From: Clostridium bovifaecis
Lineage (GTDB): Bacteria > Bacillota > Clostridia > Clostridiales > Clostridiaceae
Length of the DNA: 64,000 nt
Direction of reading: 5' to 3'
Assembly: GCA_009738435.1 (NCBI GenBank)
Contig: CP046522.1
Span: forward strand, 589,249 to 653,248
The notes beneath the pieces are model-generated. The model did no database searches. It was not told the DNA's origin and worked only from the letters and a program-made list of their open reading frames with translations. The position numbers were made by a program, and so were the translations under genes. Shown in pieces: positions 54,065 through 63,549 of the stretch (position 1 is the first letter of the stretch; each line of letters opens with the position of its first letter).

Positions 54065-55252
54065 ATGGAAGTTTTGATAAGGAATGTAAGAATAGTAGAT
54101 TGGTCTCAGGACTTTTATGGAGAAGTTTATATAAATAAAGGAAAGATCTATGAAATAGGTAAGAGAATATCCAAAAATTGCAAGGTTATAGATGGAAATG
54201 GGAAAGTTTTAATGCCAGCCTTCGTGGATTTACATGCTCATTTTAGAGAGCCGGGTTTTACTCATAAAGAGGATATCTTAAGCGGAAGTAAGGCAGCTGT
54301 AAAAGGTGGATATACTACTGTTAACTTAATGGCTAATACTAGCCCTGTCAGCTCAGATATGAATGTGGTTAATTATGTTAAGGAGAAAGCCAAGAAAATA
54401 GGGTTAGTAGATGTACATCAAGTGGTATCTATTACAAAAAACTTAGATGGAAAAGACTTAATGCATTTAGATGGAATTACTTCTAGCGTTAAGTTTATTT
54501 CTGATGATGGAAAGGGTGTTTCGGATAACAGGATTATGATGGAAGCTATGGTGAAGGCAAAAAGTAAAGGAATCACTGTAATATCTCATGCTGAAAATCC
54601 GGAAATGAGTGATATAGATATGAGAGTAGCAGAAAATATGATGACATGGAGAGATATACACCTTTCAAAGTTTATTGGCTGCAAACTTCACATGGCTCAT
54701 GTTAGTACAAAAGAAGCTATGGGATATGTAATAGAAGCAAAAAAAGAAGGAGCCAAGATTACTTGTGAAGTGACACCGCATCATTTGTCACTGGCTGGTG
54801 AAGACAGGTATAGAGTTAATCCACCATTTAGAGAAGAAGAAGATGTAAACTTTTTGATTAATGGAATAAAAAATGGCTATGTTGACGCTATCGCAACAGA
54901 CCATGCTCCTCATACATTAAAAGATAAGTTAAATGGAGCACCTGGAATATCAGGCATAGAAACAGCTTTTTCGGTATGCTATACAAAACTTATTAAAAAC
55001 GAGAATATATCACTAAATAAATTATCAGAGCTTATGTCGAAAAGGCCAGCTGAAATTATGGGGTTGAATAAGGGGCAAATCGCAGTAGGATTTAATGGAG
55101 ATTTAGTCTTATTAGATTTAGATAAGGAATATGTAATAAACTCAGAGGAGTTTTTGTCTAAAGGTAAAAACACACCTTTTGATGGCAAAAATGTATATGG
55201 GAAAATACTTATGACCATCAAAGGTGGAAAGACAGTCTACAAGAGCAGTTAG
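54065..55252 (+). CDS. pyrC: Dihydroorotase
   Basis: Cyclises carbamoyl aspartate to dihydroorotate. The 395-residue class I amidohydrolase has metal ligands in DLHAHFREPGFTHKEDI, VISHAENPEM and the metal-binding Asp in ATDHAPHT. The GYTTVNLMANTSP region and GFNGDLVLLDLDKEY end-strand are typical. It lies 11 bp after pyrI with AGGAGG before ATG 54065, within the pyr operon. Confidence 0.95.
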   Translation: MEVLIRNVRIVDWSQDFYGEVYINKGKIYEIGKRISKNCKVIDGNGKVLMPAFVDLHAHFREPGFTHKEDILSGSKAAVKGGYTTVNLMANTSPVSSDMNVVNYVKEKAKKIGLVDVHQVVSITKNLDGKDLMHLDGITSSVKFISDDGKGVSDNRIMMEAMVKAKSKGITVISHAENPEMSDIDMRVAENMMTWRDIHLSKFIGCKLHMAHVSTKEAMGYVIEAKKEGAKITCEVTPHHLSLAGEDRYRVNPPFREEEDVNFLINGIKNGYVDAIATDHAPHTLKDKLNGAPGISGIETAFSVCYTKLIKNENISLNKLSELMSKRPAEIMGLNKGQIAVGFNGDLVLLDLDKEYVINSEEFLSKGKNTPFDGKNVYGKILMTIKGGKTVYKSS

Positions 55253-55349
55253 AAAGTTAGAAATTATTAATTCAAAGAGTTTAGCTGACTTTTAACGCTC
55301 TAACAAGCTAAGCGTCCAACATAAAAAATAAAGAGGGGGGTTAACCAAA

Positions 55350-56216
55350 TTGATTATAGATAGATTATATAAAGCGGTAGAAAGTAAAGGTAATGTTTGT
55401 GTAGGGCTGGATACGGATTTGAGCTATATACCAACTACATTTTTAAGAAATTACAATAGTATAGAAGATGGAATTTTTGAATTTAATAGAAAGATAATAG
55501 ATGCAGTACATGATCATGTAGCATGCTTTAAAGTTCAAATAGCATACTATGAGGCTTATGGTATAAAAGGGCTTATGGCATATAAAAAGACTTTAGAATA
55601 TATAAGAGGCTTAGGCTGCATAGCAATTTCTGATATTAAAAGGGGAGACATATCTGATACTGCAAAAATGTATGCTAAGGCACATTTTGAAGGCGATTTT
55701 GAGACGGATTTTATCACTGTAAGCCCATATATGGGTATGGATAGTATAGAACCCTATATAGATTATATTAAAAATAAAGAAAAAGGTATTTTTGTACTCA
55801 TCAGGACATCTAATAAAGGATCGCAGGACTTTGAGTATATACAGAGCGATTCTAAGAGAAGAGTCTATGAAATTGTAGGTGAAAAAGTACAAACCCTAGG
55901 GGAAGAAGTGCTAGGAAACTCGGGATACAGTTCTATTGGAGGAGTAATAGGTTGCACTACTGCTGAAGACGGAAAAAAGATAAGAGATGAATTTAGTAAA
56001 ACCTTCTTTTTAATACCGGGATTTGGAGCTCAAGGGGGCGGAGCTGAAGAAGCTTCTGTATATCTTAAAAATGGTAATGGTGGGGTTGTAAATTCTTCTA
56101 GAGGAATTCTTCTGTCATACAAGAAGTATGAAAATGGAGAAAAAATTTTTGATGAGTGTGCTAGAAAAGAAGTTATAAAGATGAAAAAAGAGCTTGGATA
56201 TAGTAAACATAAATAG
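55350..56216 (+). CDS. pyrF: Orotidine 5'-phosphate decarboxylase (type 2)
   Basis: Converts OMP to UMP. At 288 residues it is the longer type 2 enzyme. Motifs are CVGLDTDLSYIPTTF, ACFKVQIAYYEAYGIKG, and the catalytic DIKRGDISDTAKMYAKAHF with the Asp-Lys-Asp array; the phosphate loop is FLIPGFGAQGGGAEE. The start is TTG 55350 with GAGGGGGG nine bases upstream. A 97-bp spacer separates it from pyrC, with a GCTTGTTAGAGCG-type palindrome that may be a weak hairpin. Confidence 0.94.
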   Translation: MIIDRLYKAVESKGNVCVGLDTDLSYIPTTFLRNYNSIEDGIFEFNRKIIDAVHDHVACFKVQIAYYEAYGIKGLMAYKKTLEYIRGLGCIAISDIKRGDISDTAKMYAKAHFEGDFETDFITVSPYMGMDSIEPYIDYIKNKEKGIFVLIRTSNKGSQDFEYIQSDSKRRVYEIVGEKVQTLGEEVLGNSGYSSIGGVIGCTTAEDGKKIRDEFSKTFFLIPGFGAQGGGAEEASVYLKNGNGGVVNSSRGILLSYKKYENGEKIFDECARKEVIKMKKELGYSKHK

Positions 56217-56236
56217 AGGAAGGTGCTGAGGATAGG

Positions 56237-56969
56237 ATGATAGCTTCTAGTGAAAAAGTCAAAGAGAATATAGAAATTGCACCAGGAATATTTAAGCTTA
56301 CAGTAAAAGGATACTTCCAAGCAAAGCCTGGACAATTTTATATGCTAAAAGCTTGGGGGAGAGAGTTGATTCTTCCAAGACCTATAAGTATATATGATAT
56401 AGATGAACAAGGAATAAGCTTCCTTTATGCAGCGGTAGGCAAAGGGACAAAAATCCTAAGTAAACTAAAAGAAGATGATGAGGTTAAGATAATGGGACCT
56501 CTAGGAAATGGGTTTGAAGTTGAGAACATAAAAGGAAAAGTGGCTATAATTGCTGGTGGGATAGGCATTGCCCCTATGAACTACTTAGTGAAAGAACTCA
56601 AGGAATGCGAGATTGATTTGTATGCTGGGTTTAGAGAGTTCAGCTACTCCTTAGAGGGTTTTGAAAAGTATGTAAACTCAGTGCAAGTTTCAACTGAAAC
56701 TGGAAACATAGGATATAAAGGTTTTGTTACAAATTTAGTGAAGGTAGAAAAATATGATTTAGTTATATGCTGTGGACCAGAAGTTATGATGAAAAAGGTT
56801 GTGGATATGTGCATAAAAGAGAAGGTAGAAGTGTATATCCATGGAAAATAGAATGGCCTGTGGAGTAGGAGCTTGCTTAGTATGTACTTGTAAAACAAAA
56901 GAAGGAAATAAGAGAACCTGTAAAGATGGTCCGGTATATAATGGGAAGGATTTGGTCTTTAATGATTAA
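56237..56969 (+). pseudogene. pyrK: Dihydroorotate dehydrogenase electron-transfer subunit PyrK, one frameshift
   Basis: Passes electrons from dihydroorotate dehydrogenase to NAD+. The FAD-binding part (PGQFYMLKAWGRELILPRPISIYDID) and NAD-binding part (AIIAGGIGIAPMNYL, VICCGPEVMMKKVVDMC) are in one frame, which stops at 56851. The next frame encodes the 2Fe-2S cluster Cys motif [11 protein letters not shown] and continues [14 protein letters not shown] to a stop at 56967-56969. A single lost base near 56840 (before CCATGG) explains the split. All parts are preserved and the gene belongs to an otherwise intact pyr operon, so a sequencing error is likely. The end overlaps pyrD (ATGATTAA). Confidence 0.88.
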
Positions 56970-57858
56970 CGTGAATATTTGTGGAGTGAATTTTAAAAAC
57001 CCTGTAATTGCTGCATCAGGTACCTTTGGTTTTGGAGAAGAATATTCCAAGCTTTTCGACATTTCTAAATTAGGAGGTATTTCTACAAAAGGGCTCACTA
57101 TAAATAAAAAAGAAGGAAATGATGGAATAAGGATATATGAGACTTCCAGTGGAATAATGAATAGTGTAGGACTTCAAAATCCAGGGGTAGATAGTTTTAT
57201 TAGAGAAAAGCTCCCAGCAATGAAAGAGTTAGATACAGTGATAATTGCTAACTTAGGTGGAGGGAGTATCGAAGACTACTTAAAAGGTATAGAGAAGTTA
57301 AATGATACAGGTATAGATATGATTGAACTAAACATATCTTGTCCTAATGTTAAAAGTGGGGGAATGGCATTTGGCATAAAATCAAAAGTTGCCTTTGAAG
57401 TAGTTTCTGAAGTGAGAAAAATTTGCAAAAAGCCTCTTATAGTGAAGTTATCACCAAATGCTGAGGATATTGTAGATATGGCATATAAGTGTTGTGAAGC
57501 TGGAGGCGACTGCTTATCTTTAGTAAATACATTTAAAGGTATGGCTATTGATATAAAGCGACGAAAGCCTGTTTTTGACAATACATTTGCAGGGGTATCA
57601 GGACCTGCAATTAAACCGATTGCCCTTAGAATGGTCTATGAAGTATGCAAAAATGTAAATATTCCTGTGATAGGAATGGGAGGAATATGCAGTGCTGAAG
57701 ATGCTATAGAGTTCATAATGGCTGGAGCAAATGCTGTTCAAATAGGAAGTGCGAATTTTATGAAACCAGATATATGTCTAGATATAATAGAAGGAATTCA
57801 AAGGTTTATGGAAATAGAAGGGGTTAAGGATATAGGTGAAATTATAGGAATCATGTAG
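56962..57858 (+). CDS. pyrD: Dihydroorotate dehydrogenase B, catalytic subunit
   Basis: FMN enzyme of class 1B, oxidising dihydroorotate with PyrK as partner. 298 residues from ATG 56962. Motifs are [44 protein letters not shown] with the catalytic Cys, [22 protein letters not shown], and the FMN phosphate site [26 protein letters not shown]. An open frame extends upstream to 56926, but that part is the end of pyrK. The ATG lies about eleven bases after GGGAAGGA and overlaps the pyrK stop. Confidence 0.94.
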   Translation: MINVNICGVNFKNPVIAASGTFGFGEEYSKLFDISKLGGISTKGLTINKKEGNDGIRIYETSSGIMNSVGLQNPGVDSFIREKLPAMKELDTVIIANLGGGSIEDYLKGIEKLNDTGIDMIELNISCPNVKSGGMAFGIKSKVAFEVVSEVRKICKKPLIVKLSPNAEDIVDMAYKCCEAGGDCLSLVNTFKGMAIDIKRRKPVFDNTFAGVSGPAIKPIALRMVYEVCKNVNIPVIGMGGICSAEDAIEFIMAGANAVQIGSANFMKPDICLDIIEGIQRFMEIEGVKDIGEIIGIM

Positions 57859-57970
57859 GAGTAGTTTAGAAGTGGAGAAATGTAGGGGTTTAGAAAAGTT
57901 TAATAAAGTTTCTCTATAAGAAAAACAACATTCATTGCTAGTTTTTAACTCTTAATTTCAGATTATACTT

Positions 57971-58000
57971 TAGGGATTAGTGACTAGATACTAGCGATTG
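57971..58000. repeat. Partial palindromic repeat element, copy 3
   Basis: TAGGGATTAGTGACTAG followed by ATACTAGCGATTG has the heptamer pattern of the right half of the elements at 1.9, 20.2 and 63.4 kb, inserted between pyrD and pyrE. The left half is not recognisable. Confidence 0.6.
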
Positions 58001-58023
58001 AATAAAATTTGGAGGTATTAACT

Positions 58024-58596
58024 ATGAACAATAACATAAATGTATTAGAGATTTTAAAAAAAGTTGAGGCTTTACTAGAGGGGCACTTTTTACTATCATC
58101 AGGGAGACACAGCAACAGATATGTGCAATGTGCTAAACTTTTACAGTATCCAGACAAGGCGGAAAAGGTTTTGAGTGTAGTACATGATAAAGTGAAAGGC
58201 TTAGAATTTGATATAGTATTAGGACCTGCTATGGGTGGAGTAGTAGTTGCATATGAACTTGGGCGTCAGCTTAGAAAACCTGCAATATTTACAGAAAGAA
58301 TTGATGGAAAGATGGCTCTTAGACGTGGATTTGAAATAAAACCAGGACAAAAGGTATTAATAACAGAGGATGTTGTAACTACAGGAAAGTCTTCTCTAGA
58401 AACCGCTGAAGTTATTAAAAATCTTGGAGGAGAAGTTATAGGACTTGCTTGTATAGTTGATAGGAAGAGCAGCGATATAGAATATCCTATATATAGCGCC
58501 ATAGAATTAGAAATAGATAGCTTTGATAAAGAGGAATGCCCTTTGTGTAAGCAAGGAATAGAGTATGTAAAACCAGGAAGTAGAAATATTAAATAG
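58024..58596 (+). CDS. pyrE: Orotate phosphoribosyltransferase
   Basis: Makes OMP from orotate and PRPP. 190 residues; [38 protein letters not shown] and the PRPP loop [21 protein letters not shown] are characteristic. The C-terminal [17 protein letters not shown] is typical of the clostridial/thermophile branch. The frame is open to 58009, but GGAGG (58011-58015) makes ATG 58024 the start. The 165-bp gap from pyrD contains a repeat-family fragment. Confidence 0.94.
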   Translation: MNNNINVLEILKKVEALLEGHFLLSSGRHSNRYVQCAKLLQYPDKAEKVLSVVHDKVKGLEFDIVLGPAMGGVVVAYELGRQLRKPAIFTERIDGKMALRRGFEIKPGQKVLITEDVVTTGKSSLETAEVIKNLGGEVIGLACIVDRKSSDIEYPIYSAIELEIDSFDKEECPLCKQGIEYVKPGSRNIK

Positions 58597-58607
58597 AATA
58601 TAGTAGA

Positions 58608-58739
58608 ACCTTTAATTTAATCCAGAGAGGTTAGAAAGGTAGTAATTATAAAAGTTTAATGGTAATATTGATAAAAAATATATTACTGCTAAGGGTTACT
58701 TTTATAAACAGCCTTCTGCCTTCTGGCGGAGGTTTTTTT
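58608..58739 (+). promoter_or_regulatory. PyrR-type attenuator leader before carA
   Basis: AATCCAGAGAGGTT (58619-58632) fits the PyrR binding-loop consensus exactly, in a stem closed by ACCTTT (58608-58613) and AAAGGT (58635-58640). The terminator CCTTCTGCC (58712-58720) / GGCGGAGG (58725-58732) with seven T residues follows. The 3' side of the PyrR hairpin (GG..AGAAAGG) can pair with the terminator's left arm, giving the antiterminator. UMP-bound PyrR would favour termination. Confidence 0.85.
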
Positions 58740-58750
58740 ATTATATAGTA

Positions 58751-58779
58751 TTGACAGCAAAAAAATAAAATGATAATCT
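58751..58779 (+). promoter_or_regulatory. Second promoter for carAB with ARG-box-like repeats
   Basis: TTGACA (58751-58756), 17 bases, TAATCT (58774-58779), located after the PyrR terminator. TGTATAAATATAA follows at 58781 and again at 58801 (20 bp apart), with the related TGTATAAATTTACA at 58910. They resemble arginine-repressor boxes, which would fit carbamoyl phosphate's shared use; this is inference. Confidence 0.5.
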
Positions 58780-58966
58780 TTGTATAAATATAATATTTAA
58801 TGTATAAATATAACTAGAATATAAAATAAAAACACCAATTAGATTAAGCACTTCTAAAGAATTACACTGTCAAAATGCATGAATTTGAGATATCATTGCA
58901 TAAAACATGTGTATAAATTTACATGTATGTATAAAAGTATTTGTAGTTAAGAGGGGGTAATAAAAG

Positions 58967-60052
58967 GTGAAAGGGATATTGTATCTTGAGGATGGAACAA
59001 TTTATATGGGTAAGGGTTTTGGAAAAGAAGGAACTTCTGTGGGAGAATTAGTTTTTAATACTTCTATGACAGGGTATAGTGAAATAATGACAGATCCATC
59101 TTATGCAGGTCAAATTATAAATATGACATATCCTCTAATTGGAAATTATGGAGTGAGCAAGAATGACTGGGAATCCAAAAAGATATACGCAAGGGGACTT
59201 GTGGTTAAGTCAATTTGTGATATACCTTCTAATTATACTAGTGAAGAAACTATAAATGATATGTTAGAAAGTATGAATGTAGTTGGAGTATATGGAGTAG
59301 ACACAAGGAGTATTACTAAAAAAATAAGAGACAATGGAACTATGAGATGTGTCATAACAAATAAAGAATTGACGGTAGGACAGCTTGAAGAATTGTTAAA
59401 GACACCTTATACTAACGGAAATTATGTTAAGGAAGTAAGTACTAAGGAAATTTATCATATTCCAGGAAAAGGACACAAGGTAGTTTTAATAGATTTCGGT
59501 GCTAAAGCAAATATAATCGAAAACTTGAGGGAAAGGAACTGTGATATTACTGTAGTTCCATACAATACAAGCTTTGAACAGATAATGAAGTTAAATCCAG
59601 AAGGTGTAATGCTAAGCAATGGACCTGGAGATCCAAAAGATGTACCAGAAGCAATGGAAGCTATTAAAAAAGTTATAAAAGTTAAGCCTACTTTTGGAAT
59701 ATGCTTAGGGCATCAAATACTAGCTTTAGCTTTGGGAGGAGACACCTATAAGATGAAATTTGGGCATAGAGGTGGCAATCATGGCGTTTATGATATAGAA
59801 AAAGATAAGGCATATATAACAGCTCAGAATCATGGATATGCTGTAGAGAAAGAAAGCATAGAGGATAAAGATTTAATTGTTACCCATGTAAATCTAAATG
59901 ATAATACGGTAGAAGGAATAAGACATAAGTTTATGCCAGTGTTTTCTGTTCAATTTCATCCAGAAGGAGCGCCGGGACCAGCGGATAGTTCGTATTTATT
60001 TGATAATTTTATAGCTTACATGAAGGAAGAAGTAAATAATCAGGCAATATAG
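58967..60052 (+). CDS. carA: Carbamoyl phosphate synthase, small (glutaminase) subunit
   Basis: Supplies ammonia from glutamine to CarB. 361 residues. The N-terminal CarA domain is LYLEDGTIYMGKGFGKEGTSVGELVFNTSMTGYSEIMTDPSY. The class I amidotransferase domain has the nucleophile Cys in TFGICLGHQILALALGG and the His-Glu pair in FSVQFHPEGAPGP. The start is GTG 58967, nine bases after GAGGGGG. It is followed by carB after 27 bp. Confidence 0.95.
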   Translation: MKGILYLEDGTIYMGKGFGKEGTSVGELVFNTSMTGYSEIMTDPSYAGQIINMTYPLIGNYGVSKNDWESKKIYARGLVVKSICDIPSNYTSEETINDMLESMNVVGVYGVDTRSITKKIRDNGTMRCVITNKELTVGQLEELLKTPYTNGNYVKEVSTKEIYHIPGKGHKVVLIDFGAKANIIENLRERNCDITVVPYNTSFEQIMKLNPEGVMLSNGPGDPKDVPEAMEAIKKVIKVKPTFGICLGHQILALALGGDTYKMKFGHRGGNHGVYDIEKDKAYITAQNHGYAVEKESIEDKDLIVTHVNLNDNTVEGIRHKFMPVFSVQFHPEGAPGPADSSYLFDNFIAYMKEEVNNQAI

Positions 60053-60079
60053 AAATATTCATCTTAAGGGGGTAAAAAT

Positions 60080-63000
60080 ATGTCATTAGATAAAAGTTTA
60101 AAAAAGGTTTTAATTTTAGGTTCAGGACCTATAATCATAGGTCAAGCAGCGGAATTTGACTATTCAGGTACCCAAGCATGTAAGTCTATAAGGGAAGAAG
60201 GCATTGAAACTATTCTAGTAAATAGCAATCCTGCTACTATAATGACTGATTTAAATATGGCTGATAAAGTATATATTGAACCTCTAAAGGTGGAGGTTAT
60301 AGAGAAAATTATTGAAAATGAAAAACCTAACGGAATACTTGCAGGATTCGGGGGACAAACTGCCTTAAATATAGCCATGGAACTTCAAAAAAAAGGAGTT
60401 CTAGATAAGAATAATATAAAATTATTAGGTATTAATGGTGAATCCATAAAAAAAGCAGAAGATAGGGAAGAATTTAAAAAACTAATGATAGAAATTAATG
60501 AACCTATTCCTAAAAGTGCTATAGCAACAGATATGAAACAATGCTTGAAGTTTGCAGAGAAAAATGGATTGCCTATAATCATAAGGCCAGCATACACATT
60601 AGGCGGAACGGGTGGTGGAATTGCAGAGACTATGGAACAGTATTTAGAGATATGCGAATTAGGGCTAACAATGAGTCCAATTCACCAAATACTCCTTGAG
60701 CAAAGTGTTGCTGGGTGGAAAGAGCTTGAATATGAAGTTATTAGAGATAAAAAGGATAACTGCATTATAATATGTAACATGGAAAATATTGATCCAGTAG
60801 GAGTTCATACTGGGGATAGCATAGTAGTAGCTCCTTCGCAAACATTAACAGATAAACAATATCACATGCTTAGAAACTCAGCTCTTAAAATCATAAGAAG
60901 TCTTAAAATCGAAGGAGGATGCAATATACAATTTGCATTAGATCCTCTTAGCGATAGATATATAGTTATAGAAGTGAATCCGAGAGTTAGTCGTTCTAGT
61001 GCTCTAGCATCTAAAGCCGCTGGTTACCCTATAGCAAAGATAGCTTCAAAAATAGCTGTAGGATATAGCTTGGATGAACTTAAAAACTATGTAACACAAA
61101 CCTCAAGTGCTTGTTTTGAACCAGCCTTAGATTATGTGGTAGTTAAAATGCCAAAATGGCCTTTTGATAAGTTTAGTACTGCGGCAAGAAGACTTGGGAC
61201 CCAAATGAAGGCAACAGGTGAGGTTATGGCTATTGATAGAAATTTTGAAAGTGCTTTTTTAAAGGCTATAACTTGTTTAGAAAGTAAAATAATTGGATTA
61301 AAACTTCCGAATGGAAGTGAACTATCAGATGAAGAACTTATATCAAAAATCAAAATGCAGGATGATGAGAGAATTTTCGCAATAGGTGAAGCTTTTAGAA
61401 GAGAAATTTCTATAGATTTCATACATGAGTTAACAAAGATTGATAAATGGTTTTTAAATAGCATAAATAATATTGTTAAAATAGAAAAAAAACTTGAAAG
61501 TAAAAAAATAGATAATGAATTAATTTGTGATGCTAGCACTTTAGGGTTTACTGATGAGCAGATAAGCAAGTTATCTAATATAGATGTTAAAAAGATAGAA
61601 ATAGTTAAGAAGCTAAAAGATATATATCCTGTATATAAAATGGTTGATACTTGCAGTGGAGAGTTTGAAGCCAAAACTCCATACTATTATTCATGTTATG
61701 ACAAAGAAGATGAAAATACAGTTTCTAATAAAGAGAAGATTATGGTAATAGGTTCAGGTCCTATAAGAATAGGTCAAGGAATAGAGTTTGATTATTGCTG
61801 TGTGCATGGTGCGTGGGCAATAAATGAAGCAGGCTATGAATCAATTATGATAAACAACAATCCAGAAACTGTGAGTACGGATTTTGATACTTCTGATAAA
61901 CTCTATTTTGAGTCACTATATATAGATGATGTCATGAATGTAATAAGGAAAGAAAATCCGAAAGGAGTAATACTGCAATTTGGAGGACAAACATCTATTA
62001 ATCTGGCAGAGAAACTGTCAAAAAGAGGGGTAAATATATTAGGAACTAAATTTGAGTCTATTGATTTAGCTGAGGACAGAGATAAATTCAGAAATCTATT
62101 AGAGGAGCTAGGTATAAAAACGCCAACGGGAAAAGCTGTGACTAATATAGAAGAAGCGTATCAAGTAGTGGAGAGTTTAGGGTATCCAGTTATAGTTAGA
62201 CCTTCTTATGTAATAGGGGGAAGGGCTATGGAAGTTATATATGACAAGGCAGCGCTAGAAAAATACATGAAGGAAGCGGTAAGCCTAGAAAATGGTCATA
62301 ACATAATCGTAGACAAATATGTAAAAGGCACAGAGATAGAAGTAGATGCCATAGCTGATGGAGAAGAAATTTTAATTCCAGGAATAATGGAGCACGTAGA
62401 AAGAACAGGAGTACACTCAGGAGACAGCATAACAGTATATCCGCCTATAACTTTAAAAGAAGAAACTGTGGCCAAATTGGTAGAAAACACTAAAAGAATA
62501 GCAAAGGCGTTAAATACAGTAGGCCTTATAAATATTCAGTATGTTTTTGATGGAAAGAATGTTTATGTTATTGAAGTTAATCCAAGGGCATCTAGAACTG
62601 TTCCAATACTAAGTAAGGTAACAGGAGTTCCAATGGTAAATATAGCAGTACAAACTATGCTTGGAAGAAAGCTAAAGGATATGGATTATGGAACAGGGCT
62701 TATGAAAGAAAACTCTATATGCGCAGTTAAGGTACCTGTATTCTCTAATGAAAAGCTTGCTGATGTTGATACTTATTTAGGACCAGAGATGAAATCAACT
62801 GGAGAAGTTTTGGGAACTGACTATGATTTAGATAAGGCGATTTATAAAGGATTTATTGGGGCAGGAATAAGCATAGAAACTGAAGGATCCATATATGTTT
62901 CTCTTAAAGATGTAGATAAGACAGAAGGAACAAGTATAATAAAGGAATATTATGATTTAGGGTTTAAAATCTACAGTTCAGAAGGAACTGGAGAAGTGTT

Positions 63001-63271
63001 GAGAGAAAATAACATTCAGTGTGAAATAGTAGATATACACAGATTGTTTGATTTAATAAGTAAAAGAAAAATAAAACTAATAATAAATACTCCTACTAAG
63101 GGTAATGATAATGGCAGTGGAGGATTCAAAATTAGAAGGAAAAGTGCTGAATACAAGGTGCCTGTGTTTACGTGCATAGATACAGCAAAAATATTTTTAA
63201 GAACAATTAGGTTAATTAAGGGAAATGGGAAAGTAGAGTATAGGCCTTTAAATGAATATTTTGCTAGCTAA
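60080..63271 (+). CDS. carB: Carbamoyl phosphate synthase, large subunit
   Basis: Makes carbamoyl phosphate from bicarbonate, ammonia and two ATP. 1063 residues with two homologous ATP-grasp halves: ILGSGPIIIGQAAEFDYSGTQA (first) and VIGSGPIRIGQGIEFDYCCVHG (second), with FGGQTALNIA and FGGQTSINLA, and VIEVNPRVSRSSALASKAAGYPIAKIA and VIEVNPRASRTVPILSKVTGVPM. The C-terminal MGS-like allosteric domain ends RRKSAEYKVPVFTCIDTAKIF. GGGGG precedes ATG 60080. Last gene of the pyr/car set. Confidence 0.97.
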   Translation: MSLDKSLKKVLILGSGPIIIGQAAEFDYSGTQACKSIREEGIETILVNSNPATIMTDLNMADKVYIEPLKVEVIEKIIENEKPNGILAGFGGQTALNIAMELQKKGVLDKNNIKLLGINGESIKKAEDREEFKKLMIEINEPIPKSAIATDMKQCLKFAEKNGLPIIIRPAYTLGGTGGGIAETMEQYLEICELGLTMSPIHQILLEQSVAGWKELEYEVIRDKKDNCIIICNMENIDPVGVHTGDSIVVAPSQTLTDKQYHMLRNSALKIIRSLKIEGGCNIQFALDPLSDRYIVIEVNPRVSRSSALASKAAGYPIAKIASKIAVGYSLDELKNYVTQTSSACFEPALDYVVVKMPKWPFDKFSTAARRLGTQMKATGEVMAIDRNFESAFLKAITCLESKIIGLKLPNGSELSDEELISKIKMQDDERIFAIGEAFRREISIDFIHELTKIDKWFLNSINNIVKIEKKLESKKIDNELICDASTLGFTDEQISKLSNIDVKKIEIVKKLKDIYPVYKMVDTCSGEFEAKTPYYYSCYDKEDENTVSNKEKIMVIGSGPIRIGQGIEFDYCCVHGAWAINEAGYESIMINNNPETVSTDFDTSDKLYFESLYIDDVMNVIRKENPKGVILQFGGQTSINLAEKLSKRGVNILGTKFESIDLAEDRDKFRNLLEELGIKTPTGKAVTNIEEAYQVVESLGYPVIVRPSYVIGGRAMEVIYDKAALEKYMKEAVSLENGHNIIVDKYVKGTEIEVDAIADGEEILIPGIMEHVERTGVHSGDSITVYPPITLKEETVAKLVENTKRIAKALNTVGLINIQYVFDGKNVYVIEVNPRASRTVPILSKVTGVPMVNIAVQTMLGRKLKDMDYGTGLMKENSICAVKVPVFSNEKLADVDTYLGPEMKSTGEVLGTDYDLDKAIYKGFIGAGISIETEGSIYVSLKDVDKTEGTSIIKEYYDLGFKIYSSEGTGEVLRENNIQCEIVDIHRLFDLISKRKIKLIINTPTKGNDNGSGGFKIRRKSAEYKVPVFTCIDTAKIFLRTIRLIKGNGKVEYRPLNEYFAS

Positions 63272-63275
63272 CAGT

Positions 63276-63313
63276 AAAAAGAGTTAAGATTTTTGAAATC
63301 TTAGCTCTTTTTC
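63276..63313 (+). terminator. Terminator after carB
   Basis: AAAAAGAGTTAAGATTT (63276-63292) pairs with AAATCTTAGCTCTTTTT (63296-63312), one T-G pair, with a T-rich end. Confidence 0.88.
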
Positions 63314-63363
63314 TGTATAATATATTTGTTAAAAGGCAGACAATAGTATTATAATTATAATAT

Positions 63364-63503
63364 AAGAAAAATGCGACGCAATTTTCTTCTTAATCACTAA
63401 TCACTAGTCGCTATTGGATAAATCAATGATTCAAATGTTAGCGATTATGGATTAGAGACTAGCGATTGCTTCTAGAGCTGCGTCGCAAAATATTTCTAGT
63501 GTG
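63364..63503. repeat. Palindromic repeat element, copy 4 (most complete)
   Basis: It begins with the hairpin AAGAAAAATGCG-A-CGCAATTTTCTT (63364-63388). The heptamer array TAATCACTAATCACTAGTCG follows, with a short centre near 63420-63438, then the mirrored array AGCGATTATGGATTAGAGAC. It closes with GCGTCGCAAAATATTTCTAG. The 140-bp length with intact ends makes it the reference copy for the family. Confidence 0.75.
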
Positions 63504-63549
63504 TAGTAATTATATTAAAGGGTTAGTTCTTAGGTCGGGAGGTGACTCA

